Assembly: GCA_037074705.1 (NCBI GenBank)
Contig: CM073596.1
Span: 54,030,001 to 54,094,000 of the forward strand
Origin: Zhengitettix transpicula
Taxonomy: Eukaryota > Arthropoda > Insecta > Orthoptera > Tetrigidae
DNA length: 64,000 nt
Direction: 5' to 3'
The translations under genes and the position numbers were made by a program. Under the pieces are notes generated by a model. That model was not told the DNA's origin. It ran no database searches and saw nothing but the letters and a program-made list of their open reading frames with translations. The first letter of the stretch is position 1, and every line of letters begins with the position of its first letter. This document shows positions 1 through 11,244 of the stretch, piece by piece.

Positions 1-1240
1 AATGGGAGTACATCGGCGTAGGGGAAGCCGTATCTTATTTTTTTGGTGAAGACGAAAATCCCTTGAGTAAAGTTATGTAAGCAACCCCCATTCCCAAAAT
101 TAATTCATTCATTACAGTAAAATGGATTTCAATTAATTTTTTCAGTTGTTTTAAATCCGCCATTTTTATTACAAACGCTGTATATATTTACTTTCTATTT
201 CAAAATGATATCTAGTATTTTCCAAAATATTTAAGAGTAATAAATTTAAATAATTATATTTGTAATTTTAAAAAAACTGTAGACCATTTAATTTTTTTAT
301 GTAATTTGAAACTCATTTATTTAAATAACAAAAGAATAGATAATCTTGGAGTTACTGCTGGAGAGGAGGAGACTGTCATTCAAATTACGCTAATAAATGT
401 TCCTTGTTTCATTCGAATTGATGTCGACAGTCTCCTGCAACGTCACTGCATCCCTCTTCTGAGTTAAACCCCCATCAAATCCAAAATTAGTAACGAGCTT
501 CCCCAGTTGTGACTACAGCCCCACCTGGATTACCAACACCTCCCTGGGAGGCTGACTCAGACAAGGAGGATGATGCTGGTGCTGCTGCTGCTACATTATT
601 CATAGAGCAGCTATCGGGGAAACATTTTGGTCGATAACGTGGCCGTGCGCCTCTTCAGCCCCCGGGGGAGGAAAACCCTGGCGATTTAAATCTCCCGGGC
701 TTCAGAAGGAGAGCGAAATAAAATTATTACGTTAACAATGAGATGAAAAGGGGAAGAGTGTGAGGGAGGGGTTCAAAGTTCAACAGACAAAAGCGGGTGT
801 AATCTCTAACCGTACCCGACGTTACAGATTACCGCGAAAATTATTTTGCCTAATGAATACACAAACAAAAAAGAATTTCCGAGAATGGATTACACAGAGA
901 AAAAAAGAATGCTGGTTTTCAAGTACAGAACGTTTCCCTGTAAAGGCCAGGGCGGAGATATAAGAGAGGAAATTAAATAAAGGCCACTTAACAGAAACGT
1001 CGGGTGCTTCATACTTGCTACGATCTGGATTATAAGGAATAATCGTGGGGGTGTCTGTGATATTACCAGGACAAGATGTTTAATGGTCTGAGAAATGTAT
1101 ACATAAGTAATGTAGAAAATAATATACAGACAAAAAAAGTCAAAAAATTAAAAATATACTAATTAGAAAAATAAATGACAAAATTAACATACCTACTAAC
1201 ACACTTTCCACAAGGACCCCGCGAGACACCTACAGCACAA
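1..1240. other. Intergenic DNA, no gene recognised
   Basis: AT-rich sequence without a convincing reading frame. The only local structure is a short imperfect GCT-type triplet run near 571-593. The 760-963 frame has no recognisable motif and is treated as chance. Confidence 0.6.
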
Positions 1241-1400
1241 ATGATCTCATGTGACTGTAAGTCATGTTACATGGGACGAACTAAAAGGTCACGAAATACT
1301 CGCATCAAAACATATATTAAATATCAAACTTTCCACTGACAAAGCATCTGTAGTCTCCGAACGTATTATTTCTAAATTTAAAATATTATTGTCGTCTCTG
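1241..1400 (+). pseudogene. Penelope-like element GIY-YIG endonuclease fragment (copy P1)
   Basis: Penelope-like retroelements carry a reverse transcriptase followed by a C-terminal GIY-YIG endonuclease that nicks target DNA. Reading from the TGT at 1250, the translation is CDCKSCYMGRTKRSRNTRIK. It has the Cys-x-Cys-x2-Cys cluster joined to a YIG-type core (YMG here), then the basic RTKRS and NTRIK segments typical of the family. About 70 bases on, another frame gives KASVVSERIISKFKIL, which resembles the segment that follows the core, so a frameshift separates the halves. No reverse transcriptase is visible upstream, so only the 3' part of the element survives. Six further copies of this core lie in the window. 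Confidence 0.72.
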
Positions 1401-1715
1401 TTTCATTCTTTTATATTATTCAAATCCTGCTGTAAAATTCTAATTTCTCATTTACTATTTTTGAACGTGGATTTAATTAATTTAAAGATTACACGTAATT
1501 TATTATACACATTTGATTAATAATTCATTCTCATTTTATGAAAACCAACATATAATTGTGAAATAAGATTTTTGGAAATTTATTAATTGTATAGCCTCTA
1601 TAATTATTTATCAGTCACGTAACGGAATAACGAGGTAAATTTTCTTCCAGACCATTTACTTCAATGCTTCCGTTCAAGACAAATATTGTTATGAATAAGA
1701 TTACTGTTGAAATGT

Positions 1716-1717
<2 letters not shown>

Positions 1718-1751
<34 letters not shown>

Positions 1752-2144
1752 CATATACATATATATTATATACATATATATATATAACATATACATATAT
1801 ATTATATATATTATTATATGTATATAATATATATGTATATGTAATATATATATATTTATGTATATATATATATATACACACATATAATATATATATATAT
1901 ATATATAATATACATATATATTATACATATTATAATATGTATTTATATTTATATAATATATAACATATAATATACATATATATTATACATATTATTATAT
2001 GTAAATAATATGTATGTGTAAGTAATATATATATATATATTACATATATATATGTATATGTAATATATATATATATATATATTACATATATATATGTATA
2101 TGTAATATATATATATATATATTACATATATATATGTATATGTA

Positions 2145-2171
<27 letters not shown>
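1718..2171. repeat. Long TA-rich simple repeat array
   Basis: About 450 bp built almost only from TA, with TG/CA interruptions. The right half (about 2020-2165) is a higher-order repeat: a palindromic block of TACATATATATATGTA followed by TGTAA and a TA run recurs three times. Reading frames across it on both strands are low-complexity Tyr/Ile artefacts. Such an array could extrude cruciforms and is a likely assembly weak point. Confidence 0.95.
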
Positions 2172-2175
<4 letters not shown>

Positions 2176-2299
2176 CTTTGTGAGTTGTCGTGCGCACACT
2201 CACGAATGTTTTTGTCGGCCTTTTGAAGCGCTAGGAAACTGCCAAGGGGTGAACGGGGATAATATTCAAAAACATGCTAAAATGTTATTTTTTAGCCTC

Positions 2300-2550
2300 C
2301 AATATTTAGTATTCAGGTACGTTGAGATTCATTGTTTTCCTCCAAAAGTTTTAGTGTATAATTTCAACCCCTTACAGCACCACTACCGGAGTAGGAGTAG
2401 ATGTGAGTTACATAAGAATAACACTAAACAACCGAGATTTGTTTTAAATCCGGGGTTATGGACGTCAATGTGTTTAATTCTGACATTCACTATTTCAGTT
2501 AAGTTGTAGTTCAACCCTCTAGGAGTCGGAGTGGGGGGGGGGGGTCGTAA
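2300..2550 (+). mobile_element. HelX (Helitron-like) internal fragment
   Basis: Matches other family copies through the ordered blocks: 'minor start' GTGTATAATTTCAACCCC, the ACCGAGATT block, 'AATCCGGGGTTATGGA', and a G-rich run at 2531-2543. The 5' end and the terminal hairpin are absent. The same block order is seen at 27320-27540 and 58240-58390. Confidence 0.65.
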
Positions 2551-2559
2551 TGTTTTAGA

Positions 2560-3485
2560 CAATTTTATTTTACGTAGTAGGTGAATTCTCGAGTTTGTAA
2601 AGTACCGTCAGTCAACATCCTGGTTTATTTGAACGTAGATACCGAGGGGTTAAGTCGAGGGACGGGTAAATGTTCCAAACAGTGACGATATTGATGCTGG
2701 TTAAATGAAATGTTTACCAAGAGGTTATTGTCGAATCAATTCCTTCACCTGGCTAATTGAAATAAATACCCGGGAGAAGTATCACTCAGCTAGTGTATAT
2801 TTTTTTTCTGTAAAGATGAACAAGAGCAATATTACTGACAGATCAAATCTTTTGAAATCTATTAATTAGTTTTCTTATTTAAATGCTGACTGATGAAAAC
2901 ATCTGGGATAAATTACTTATAAAACCATGTGTTGCTTTTAAAATGTTATCTTTTCTTTATGACCTAATTAATCTGTTTAAATGAAGGAGATATTGAACTA
3001 CCATTTTCCACTCTGGCGGACATAATTATCTCACTATACATTTGCTATTGGAATATGATTGTAATAACAGATAATGTAAAGTGTTTAAGAGATAAAGTGT
3101 GGTGTGGCATTCCTCCAGGTATAACGAGGGACTGGAGTGATTGTTGTTGAAGACGACCGCGGGAGTGAAGAGAGTGAGATATGGAATTGATTTCGCTGCA
3201 TCAGCTGGAAGGACTTGCAATCTGCCGAAAGCACGGCGTCTTCAAAAAGAAAGAAGAGGAGGGGGAAAAAAAAGGTGGGACGAGGAGCAAATGAACGCGT
3301 CTTGATGAGATGTCTCTGTCCTGGCTTCTAATGGCGGAGGGACTCGCACCTACCACTGATGCATTTCCTTAACACTCCTAAACGAAGTCTCCATTTGCTC
3401 CGTGAAATACACCATCACTTGGAAGCTAGGAAAAAGGAAACGTGCAACAACATCACTACAACAGAAAGAAACACTGAAAACTTTG
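2560..3485. other. Intergenic DNA, nothing recognised
   Basis: Ordinary AT-rich DNA. The minus-strand frame at 3026-3220 shows no family motif. A purine-rich patch lies at 3245-3290. Confidence 0.5.
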
Positions 3486-3486
3486 G

Positions 3487-3600
3487 GTATACGAGGGTCG
3501 TCCCAGAAGTACCTGACCTGCCGTACAGATGGCGGTTTATTTTGAAAAGAAAAAAGTTCTCTAAACGTGCCAACCTCATAAAGCTTAAGACGCTACATTA
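3487..3600 (+). mobile_element. Possible mariner-type terminal fragment
   Basis: A TA is followed at about 3491 by CGAGGGTCGTCCCAGAAGTA. This resembles the terminal repeat style of insect mariners (CGAGGGT-GT-CC-AAAGTA). No matching inverted end is seen nearby and no transposase follows, so this would be an orphan 5' end. It differs from the ends of the complete mariner at 62142. Confidence 0.4.
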
Positions 3601-3737
3601 TTTAGTGACAGCCGTGAATGTTGAACGATCTCAGTAATAAATTTAGGTGGATTTACTTGATCGTTTGTTTTCTGCAAAATTTTTCTTAAATAATTTATTT
3701 TAATGATTGTTTTGTTTGGTTTTTGGTGTTAACCTTC

Positions 3738-3815
3738 AACCTGAAGGGTCGTAAAGTTATCTATGAAACTTGTTTTATTTTTTTATAAATAAATATATAT
3801 TTTCTGACTTCAAAT
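3738..3815 (+). other. Hammerhead-like motif with Penelope-type 3' flank
   Basis: CTGAAGG at 3741 is followed 18 bases later by GAAAC at 3765, a degenerate version of the CTGANGA...GAAA core. The downstream stretch, an A/T run then TTCTGACTTCAAATTGGCTG at about 3801-3820, is shared with 6730-6755, which also follows such a core. The shared arrangement suggests two copies of the same element end. Confidence 0.4.
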
Positions 3816-3837
3816 TGGCTGTTGTTTATAAATCCAT

Positions 3838-4048
3838 TTTTTTTCGGCATCAATAAGGTAGATAGCGTTTCTAAAGATGTATATCTTCAACCTCTCTCAT
3901 TATTGGAGGAGAGCACCTTTTGGAATCGCGGTGGTGGTTCGTTAAACGAAAATAAAGCAAAAACTACCGTCATTGGGGTTGAATCCGAAGTTATAGATGT
4001 CGCTAAGTTTAATTATGACAAACCGCGCAACTCCAAGCACCCAGCTCG
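3838..4048 (+). mobile_element. HelX (Helitron-like) 3' end fragment
   Basis: Shares the family blocks 'TTTCGGCATCAAT', 'GGGGTTGAATCCGAAGTTAT' and 'TTTAATTATGACA'. It ends GCACCCAGCTCG followed by T, a one-base variant of the CTAG-T terminus seen at 24811 and 28072. The GC hairpin is degraded to CCGCGCAACTCC. Confidence 0.65.
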
Positions 4049-4160
4049 TAATAAAATTATTACGACACTCAATAGTATCTCATTAGCACCAGAATTCACA
4101 CGACAAGAAAGAAACGTATTCTCAAAATACTTAATTTAAAATCCATTTTTGTTGCATTTA

Positions 4161-4300
4161 TTTCTCTCTATCTCTATCTCTCTCTCTCAGTCTCTATCTC
4201 TCTATCTATCCCTCTCTCTATCTCTATCTCTCTATCTTTCTCTCTATCTCTCTCTATCTCTCTCTCTGTCTCTTTTTTTTTCTCTCTCTCTCTCTCTCTC
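4161..4300. repeat. TC/TATC microsatellite
   Basis: 140 bp of TC and TATC units with a T8 interruption. Reading frames through it are Ser/Leu artefacts. Confidence 0.95.
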
Positions 4301-4309
4301 CAATTTCAG

Positions 4310-6670
4310 CTACATTTTGCACCGATTCCACGTTTGCATTATTTTCCGAAAGCAAATTACTATTTTTTTTATTGAAAGCGCGAATTTAAATAATTGAGTG
4401 TGTGTTAGTTCGCGGTTTTGAAACAATGCGGCAAAGAGAAGTTTTTCGGCGAACACGGACGTTAAAGGGAAAGAATACGCTCCAGAAAAAATGAATTTAT
4501 AAAGGGGAAAATACTGTTAAAAGAAAAATCTATTTATAAATCAATCAAAAAGAAATAATTGTACCTTTCAGTACTAATTGCATCTTTAATATTAATTATC
4601 TTGTGACTTATAAATCAAACCAGAATATAAAAAAAATAGCCACTAAGTCAGACATATTAGGAAAAAGTATATTACATTTAATTTATTTGACATATTCAAC
4701 TTACATTTATGGTGTAATTGTGTGAATTAAAAGTTATTCTCTTCTTGAAGAACGCAATATCGGCTACCATCGGTGTTTTATTCTTTTCATTTCTGCGTTT
4801 TTCACCATTTTACAACAATTTTTCCCATATTCACTTCCAAATATCTCTGTTTTTAATTATTATGTTTTATTGTATCTATTATTATTCTAAGAGAAACGTC
4901 ACTTAACAGAACGTTTGGTCATCCCATTTAGTTTCTTTAGTTTCCTTTTTGATAGTAATGTTAGGTTTCGTTTATCTTATATTTCGAATTTCTGTTGCAA
5001 AATTGCTTTTAATTTAATTAAAAGTCGTTAAAAAACAGAATCAGCTAGACTCATTTCTCATATGCTCGTATATTATTTGGTTTTTTACCTAACGTTGTAA
5101 TTGTAATTAAAAGACAGACGAATGAAACGTGTTTGTAATATACATAATACTTAATTACTCTGATTTCTTTTATTTAATTATAAGTAACTGTTAGATAAAT
5201 CTCTAATTTAACACGAGAATTTGATAAAATAATATAGTTTTTCCGCTGTTTAATTCATCTTGATGAAATTAAAGACATTATAAAACTGTTTTTAATCACC
5301 TGAAGAAAGAAACAAGGTTTGGAAGAACATTCTTTATCCAATTAGAAATTAAAGGCAATTTTGTAATAGGAATTCAAAACACAAGAAATTCAATTATAGA
5401 AACTAAAATTTTCATCCTGTTTTTATGCCGAAAAAATAGGAATAATTTTTTAAAAAATATCGTTCTTGTTTGAGCTTTACATCGGCGCAAGTAACGTCAC
5501 ATTCCACCTCAAAAATATGATATAGTAACAAACGCCAACAGCTGAAAGGAAAATTACGGGATAAGAAAATTACTGCAGGAAGTAAAGGAAACAGAAATAT
5601 AATTTTATTAAGAACCTTCTCGATAGTAAAATAAGTTTCCGAGAAACTCAAGAAGACTATTAATACCAACGCCTGAGTGAAAAAAATATTACTCCCATGA
5701 TGGCCGATTTTGCGATCTACAAGATGGTAAATCATTTTTTTTACTCACAGCGAATCGTAATTACCAATTTCCTATATTTTAAATTAGTCAAAAAATTAAG
5801 TATAATTTATAATACAAAAAACCACAGACAGGCGATGAAGGGTTGTATTTTGTGTTTGTATTATAGATCAAGAATTTATTTAATATTAGCTATTTTATTA
5901 ATATAATATCCTAGTTTCTTATACGTCACCAAATAATTTATATTATATTTTCTGATTAAATATAAAATTTATTTTAACGGTTAATTCCGCTTTATAGATT
6001 CATTTTTCCAGCCCGTATTCGTTCCCTTTAATGCCTGTGTTCGGCGAATAACTTCACTTGGCCGCATTGTTTTATAACCGCGGACAAACACAGACTCAGT
6101 TATTTTCCCTCGCCTCCTAAAATTTTTTTTTGTACCTTTTACCGCAACTACTAAACCTATAATTAAAATGTGGCCGGGAGAGACTCAGAGAAAAAAATAA
6201 ATAACTTAACGCAACGCACTGCCTCGCACTCATTGTATAGAGAGACACAGGGGGGCGGAGGAAAAAAAAAACAGCGCCAAAAAAAATTATGGCGTGGAAG
6301 AGGTGAGGAAGGTAGGGATCGGAATAAAAGGAAAATAGCGGTGAAAACGGCGCAATATTTCAAGGGCAGGAAGCCCCCGCGCTGATCGATTCGCAGCGAA
6401 CAAAAGCGAGCTTAATGGCGCGAAAGAGAAGCAGTTTATTACAAACAGAGAGACACGGACGGGAGGCAAAACTCTCCGGCTGCCTTAGCTCTATCTCACT
6501 CCGCCATAGCAATGTCCTGGGACGAGGCAGGGAGACTTAAAATTTAAACAGCCACCTCTGATAACTTTGAAAGCATGAAACAGGACACCAGGAGTGTTGC
6601 GGGTCGGCCGTCTTAAAGGGTGAGGCGAAAATTGTCAAAAAGAAAGACTGTTCAAAATAATTATTAAACT
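4310..6670. other. Intergenic DNA, no gene recognised
   Basis: No supported gene. At 5297-5320 the string CACCTGAAGAAAGAAACAAG resembles 51541-51560 (CACCTGAAGAAAGCAACAAG), probably remnants of the same Penelope-associated end. The stretch 6170-6480 is purine-rich on this strand with open but featureless frames on both strands. Confidence 0.5.
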
Positions 6671-6675
6671 TGAAC

Positions 6676-6770
6676 TTGATGAAGTCACAACATTAACGAC
6701 GAAACATTGTTTAATTTTACATTAATAAATTATTTATTCTGACTTAAAATTGGCTGAATTTATTTATCAG
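6676..6770 (+). other. Hammerhead-like motif with Penelope-type 3' flank
   Basis: TTGATGA (6676-6682) and GAAAC (6701-6705) flank a small hairpin, GTC...GAC, in the position of hammerhead stem II. The first core base is T instead of C. It is followed by TTCTGACTTAAAATTGGCTG, shared with the copy at 3801. Confidence 0.42.
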
Positions 6771-6782
6771 TTTTTTCGACAG

Positions 6783-6784
<2 letters not shown>

Positions 6785-6819
<35 letters not shown>
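6785..6819. repeat. AT microsatellite
   Basis: About 17 AT units directly abutting the left arm of the fold-back element that follows. Confidence 0.95.
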
Positions 6820-6820
<1 letters not shown>

Positions 6821-6822
<2 letters not shown>

Positions 6823-7039
6823 GAAGAAAGTGTATTTAAAACAAAAACCTAATTATTAATTATACTACCAGATCACTTTAAATTTTATAAACGAAGAAAG
6901 CGTATACAATTAATTTTTTATAATTATATGTAAAATTATAAAAAAAATTGTATACTGTTTCTTCGTTTATAAAATTTAAAGTTAGTCTGGTCGTATAATT
7001 AATAATTAGGTTATTTCTTTTAAATACACTATATTCTTA
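6821..7039. mobile_element. Fold-back (MITE-like) element, about 220 bp
   Basis: The left arm (6821 to about 6925) and right arm (about 6935-7039) are reverse complements over roughly 100 bp with scattered mismatches. For example CCTAATTATTAATTATAC in the left arm faces GTATAATTAATAATTAGG in the right, and TTATAAACGAAGAAA faces TTTCTTCGTTTATAA. The unit could fold into one long hairpin. No coding capacity. Family not recognised. Confidence 0.85.
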
Positions 7040-7828
7040 ATATTTCCTAATTTATTGTCTAATTTATGTGTTCAATCACCCTGATTTTAATTTTCAAATT
7101 ACGTTACGGACGGTCTTAAATTTAATATTTCAGGATAAAGTATCCTATTTAATGTCTGAACATTGCTGAAGATGGAAAATAAAGGTCAAAACATCTGTAG
7201 GGGATTTTTTTGAACTTTCATTTGAAAAAATAACTGGCTTTGCTTAAATTTATAAACGTTGAATATTGAATATGGAAGTTGGTATTAATTTGGAACTGGT
7301 ATGAAAATTAACTAATGATTTTAAATTATTTTATTAAAAAAAAATTGCGAAGAAAACGCAGGAGCATGTAAGGAATAAATCTCGAAGACTGTTTCAGGCA
7401 TATATTATAAAGAATTAATATACCACATATATCTGTATTAAATGTAGTCTCGCCGTTATACGTCAAACAAACAAATATCAGATTAAATTAGATGTGCAAA
7501 GATGGCGCCGCGTTAGAAACACAAGGGAACAAGATTCCAGCTTCTCCTTCAAAGGGAGGAAACGAGCCTTGGCGACAAATTCAATTTACGTGCGTCTCCC
7601 GAAGTGAGTAGACACAGACAGAAACGTGGAAACGTTCACAGTATGGAAAATAGAATCCACCTATCTAGAAAAAAAATATAACTCTGGACACTGGAGACGA
7701 ACTGAAAAAAACAACCGAGTGTTACCTTCAGGAGTCAATGACGTAATTTGGAATTGCTAATTGTTTTCCCTCAAAAGATATTGACTCCCAGTTTGTAAAT
7801 CGGCCATATTTAAAGTTAAAAGTGTAAT
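7040..7828. other. Intergenic DNA
   Basis: No supported gene. CTGAAGATGG at about 7167 followed by GTCAAAACATC is a decayed hammerhead-like string at best. Confidence 0.5.
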
Positions 7829-8296
7829 AAAGAATTATTTACATTTAAATGGATAGTTGGAGGAGCACCTCGGCCTGTTCTGAAAGGTGTACGTTCCGCG
7901 GGGTCGCAGACCTTGGGCATACGGTAAGAGTTGTTCGCTATTCCCATTGGAATAGTCGGCCAGCTGCCTCCTAAACTGGTCGAGGCACGGAGAAGGGAAT
8001 GCTGCGTACCCCACAGCAAACTCCTCTCCCGCTATCGGAAGGGCGTGGGACAAGTACCCAATGCCCGACCTACATGATGCAGGTTTTTCTAGGGTTTTCC
8101 CTGCATTTCTTTAGGCGAATGTCAGGTAGGATCCTTAAACTATAGCCCGGGGGCCCTAGTTAACCCTTGGGTACTTTTCTCTACCCTTCCGCATCCCCCC
8201 TTTCAAATCCCTTCCTATGATATTAAAGGGGAGTTGCCCAAAGTGGATTACCCTTATGTAGGCTGTTGCCCTAAAAAAAAAGGAAAAGAATTATTT
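7829..8296 (+). mobile_element. RetA retroposon copy 1 with 12-bp target duplication
   Basis: Body 7841-8284. AAAGAATTATTT occurs at 7829-7840 and again at 8285-8296, directly after the A-rich tail, which marks target-primed retroposition. The body carries the family hallmarks in order: CCTTGGGCATACGGTAAGAG, GGCCAGCTGCCTCCTAAACT, TCCCGCTATCGGAAGGGCGT, GCATTTCTTTAGGCGAAT, GCCCGGGGGCCCTAGTTAAC, and the end CTGTTGCCCTAAAAAAA. It is 5'-truncated relative to the copy at 60107. Open frames on both strands recur between copies but match no known protein. Confidence 0.88.
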
Positions 8297-9520
8297 CATT
8301 GGTCTCAGAGACTTCCCGATTCCTCTGCCTTTATATTAGGCGTCTATACTCCGTTTAAAATTATAAGTCTCCTGGCGGGTCCAGTCCCAGCGTCACACTC
8401 TTCGAAGTAAATAAACGTCACTGAAAACAGCACAATAATACCGCTTCTTGTCCCGCACTTTAATTTTAAGCGTTGTGATTGTTCGATTCAAGGTCACACC
8501 TCTCGCGAGAACTAACAACGATCGGCCTTCTCGTTTTAAACAGACTATAGTATGGCTGATTTATTATTCTTTCTCTTAGTCTCGGACTTGTGCCGTGTAT
8601 GGATTCGTCTTGAGACACGGACCATTTCCAAGTCTTGCAGGGCGTCTGCTTTACCTTTCTTTTACTATCTTTGCCAATCCATCGTTGACGTATCACATTC
8701 AACGTCTTTTATCTACATGTTTATTCTTCGAAAAAATATAATAACTTCCTGGACGCATTTTGTTAACGGCAACTGTGAGTAACGAAGCAACACAGTAGGA
8801 GCTGAGCCTCCACCCCTTGCGCATTATTAGAAACGGCAGACAGTCAAATATGAAATAATTTCCCCAAGGCAGCGCAGGACAGGGCAGGGGAGGATTTTCC
8901 TCCAGTTCCTGGCAGCAAAGCAAAGCTAATAATCCAGGCCCCGCGGCTCTATCAACGAGGCCATCCATCTCTACTCCGCCACCAATTATTCCCAACTCTT
9001 CCGATCACTCTTCTTTGTGTCGAGATGAATTCAATTCCGAAGAGCAGCGCCGCCACCGCCGCCGCCGACGAAGTCGCTGTGTTGCCATGACGACGACATC
9101 TCCGACTGTGTCACTGTAGCGTCAACGTCGCACTGCCTTCGGCATTCCTTTACTTTCGTTTTATATTACACCGTCATAAAAATATATTGGACCAAATCAC
9201 AGCCCTGAATACATCAAAGCTGCGGCACATACCTTCAATAGTTATTTACCAGGGTGCAAACAGACTGCCTTCTAATTTTATCCCACTATAACAATACAGA
9301 GCGTAAAATCTTTTGCACAAAGGTGATATTACTGTCTCTCTAGGACCGAGTAGGTCGATATCCACAACTCTCCTGCCTATGCACTGTATATCTTCTACCC
9401 TGACGAAGAGCAAAGCTCTGTTACCGTTGGTTTCCTACTTCTAACATGCTATAATTTATTCGACTTTTGCCTGTATTTTTCATCTTATCTCTGTACCCCT
9501 TCCAAAATTGAATCTTGCCG
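8297..9520. other. Intergenic DNA
   Basis: No supported gene. A GCC/CCG triplet run lies at 9048-9068. GC content is somewhat raised at 8870-9130. Confidence 0.5.
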
Positions 9521-9527
9521 GAGAGCT

Positions 9528-9872
9528 GGAGGGGGCTTCCTTTGGGGATGCCTTCTCCTCTCTGCGGTTGTTTTTTTTAACCAAGGTTCCCAAAATCCGT
9601 TTATAAAGGTGTATGTTCCTTGGGCATTCGGTAAAAGTTGTCTGCCATCACCATTGAAATATTCGGCCAGTTGAATCCTAAACTGGTCAAGTAACGAAGA
9701 AGAAAAGAGCGCGGGACAAGTACAAAATGCCCGACCTCCCTGATGCTGGTTTTTTTCTGCATCACTTTTAGGCGAATTGCAGGGTAGGATCCTTAAACTA
9801 CAGCCCGCGGGCACAAGTTAACCTTTGCGCATCCTTCCTTTCAGATCCTAACCTATAGGGGAGTGGGGTAAA
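9528..9872 (+). mobile_element. RetA copy 2, older subfamily, 3' truncated
   Basis: Family sequence from the 'CTTCCTTTGGGGATGCC' 5' region to 'GATCCTAACCTATAGGGGAG'. It carries the GCATCACTTTTAGGCGAATT variant shared with the copies at 9874, 22110 and 42497. The poly-A end is missing because the next, opposite-strand copy starts here. Confidence 0.8.
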
Positions 9873-9873
9873 C

Positions 9874-10138
9874 AGGGCCTCCGGGCTATGATATAAGGAT
9901 CCTACCCGGCATTCGCCTAAAAGTGATGCAGAACACCTGCATCAAGTAGGTCGGGTGCTTTATACTTGTCCCACGCCCTTCAGATGGTGGTTTTGCTGAA
10001 GGGACGCAGCATTTCCTTTTCCGTGACTCGACCAGTTTAGGAGGCAGCTGGCCGAGTTTTCCAATGAGAACAAAAAAAAACTTTTATCGTATGCCCAAGG
10101 TCTGCGACCACGGAACATAACCTCTCTAAACAGTCCGA
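9874..10138 (-). mobile_element. RetA copy 3, inverted, fused tail-to-tail with copy 2
   Basis: Reverse-complement family sequence beginning AGGGCCTCCGGGCTAT and ending at the AACATAACCTCTCTAAACAG block. It carries the same TGATGCAG / TTTTAGGCG variant as copy 2. With copy 2 it makes an imperfect inverted repeat of more than 250 bp per arm, with both poly-A ends lost at the join. Confidence 0.8.
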
Positions 10139-10139
10139 A

Positions 10140-10965
10140 ATCCAAAAAATCCAGAAAGACGAAAAGGTATACCCACAAGATTGCTGTAACTATTTTCTTT
10201 TTTAAAAAACGTGACAGAACTAAATATCTTGTAAAATTCACCACGTAGGAGAGAAATTGTCTGAGATGGAAAGATACTACGTTCAAAATTTGTGGATTCA
10301 GGGCGCTCTGGGGAAATAACAGCCAAATGCTTTCAAATTTAAATCGCACTATATTTCACACCACCGTAACAAAGCTATAAATAATTAATTGCTATGAGAG
10401 CTATTCTATCCACAGATTAATTGGATTTTGGAATGTTCCACACAAGTCTTTGGTGGCTATTTCCTCTCTTGTCTGGCGTGCAGATAACATGGCCGCCGCG
10501 CCAGTGCAAGGGATGTTTGCAGACTGCGAGGAGGAGGATTCATTGAATGAAGCGATCCGCCTTCCTTTGTGAAGCTCCTAGTTGCGACGGAATGTTTGTT
10601 TTCGTGGAAAACTTGCGGAATGCCTGAGAGGGGAGAGAGAGAGAGAAAGTCCCTCCCCCGCTCTCACTCTCGGGGAATTTGACGCTGATTAATTAAACTT
10701 GGTGGTGTTGGTGGTGGCGGCGGCGGCGGCAGGAGCCGAGGCGCGAAAGTCAACTGAGCAGCCAAATCGGTTACGACCAACCAAAGCATCCATCATAAAT
10801 TCGATAAATAGTCAGTAATGCCACCAAATGACAAAAAAAGAATACCTACGACGAACGTAGACCAAATTGATCAAAAACATAAAAGTATGAACAGTGCCAA
10901 ATTATTGAGAAATAATTCATTAACCTCCCCCATCGAAAACCCTAAAAGTCAAAATTTAAGGAAAT
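10140..10965. other. Intergenic DNA with a GC-rich island
   Basis: No gene recognised. About 10470-10760 is clearly richer in GC, with a GA run at 10634-10648 and GGT/GGC triplets at 10704-10730. It could be a conserved non-coding or regulatory segment, but the sequence alone does not show this. Confidence 0.4.
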
Positions 10966-10969
10966 CATA

Positions 10970-11240
10970 ACGATAGTTACCAAATTAATTTTTCAGATTG
11001 CAATGCTTGTTATATAGGTCAAACGAAGAAACTCATTTTTTTTAAAAAAAGAAATCGAACAAATTAACGTAAGATAATTGGAAATTGAATGTCCAATAAT
11101 AATTAAATTTTTATAAAAAGAAACAATTTCGACTGGTATAAAGTCAAAAAACAGATTAATAAAGTAGATATTATTCCATATAAACGAATGAAATGTTTCA
11201 CTATTCGATCGCCACCAAAAATATGGTACAAATAATTTAA
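10970..11240 (+). pseudogene. Penelope-like GIY-YIG endonuclease fragment (copy P2)
   Basis: From 10996 the frame gives DCNACYIGQTKKL, the Cys-x2-Cys-YIG core of a Penelope-like endonuclease. Further on, a frame from about 11128 reads NNFDWYKVKKQINKVDIIPY and then KRMKCFTI. This matches the family's later FDW..VK and basic segment that close the domain. The two parts are out of frame and stops intervene, so the copy is dead. The reverse transcriptase that should precede it is not visible. Confidence 0.75.
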
Positions 11241-11244
11241 ATAG

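Noticed and set aside
1615..2203. Long Tyr/Ile frames on both strands
   Set aside because: Pure translation of the TA microsatellite.
2882..2930. CTGATGA as a hammerhead-like core
   Set aside because: No GAAA within a plausible distance and no stem II.
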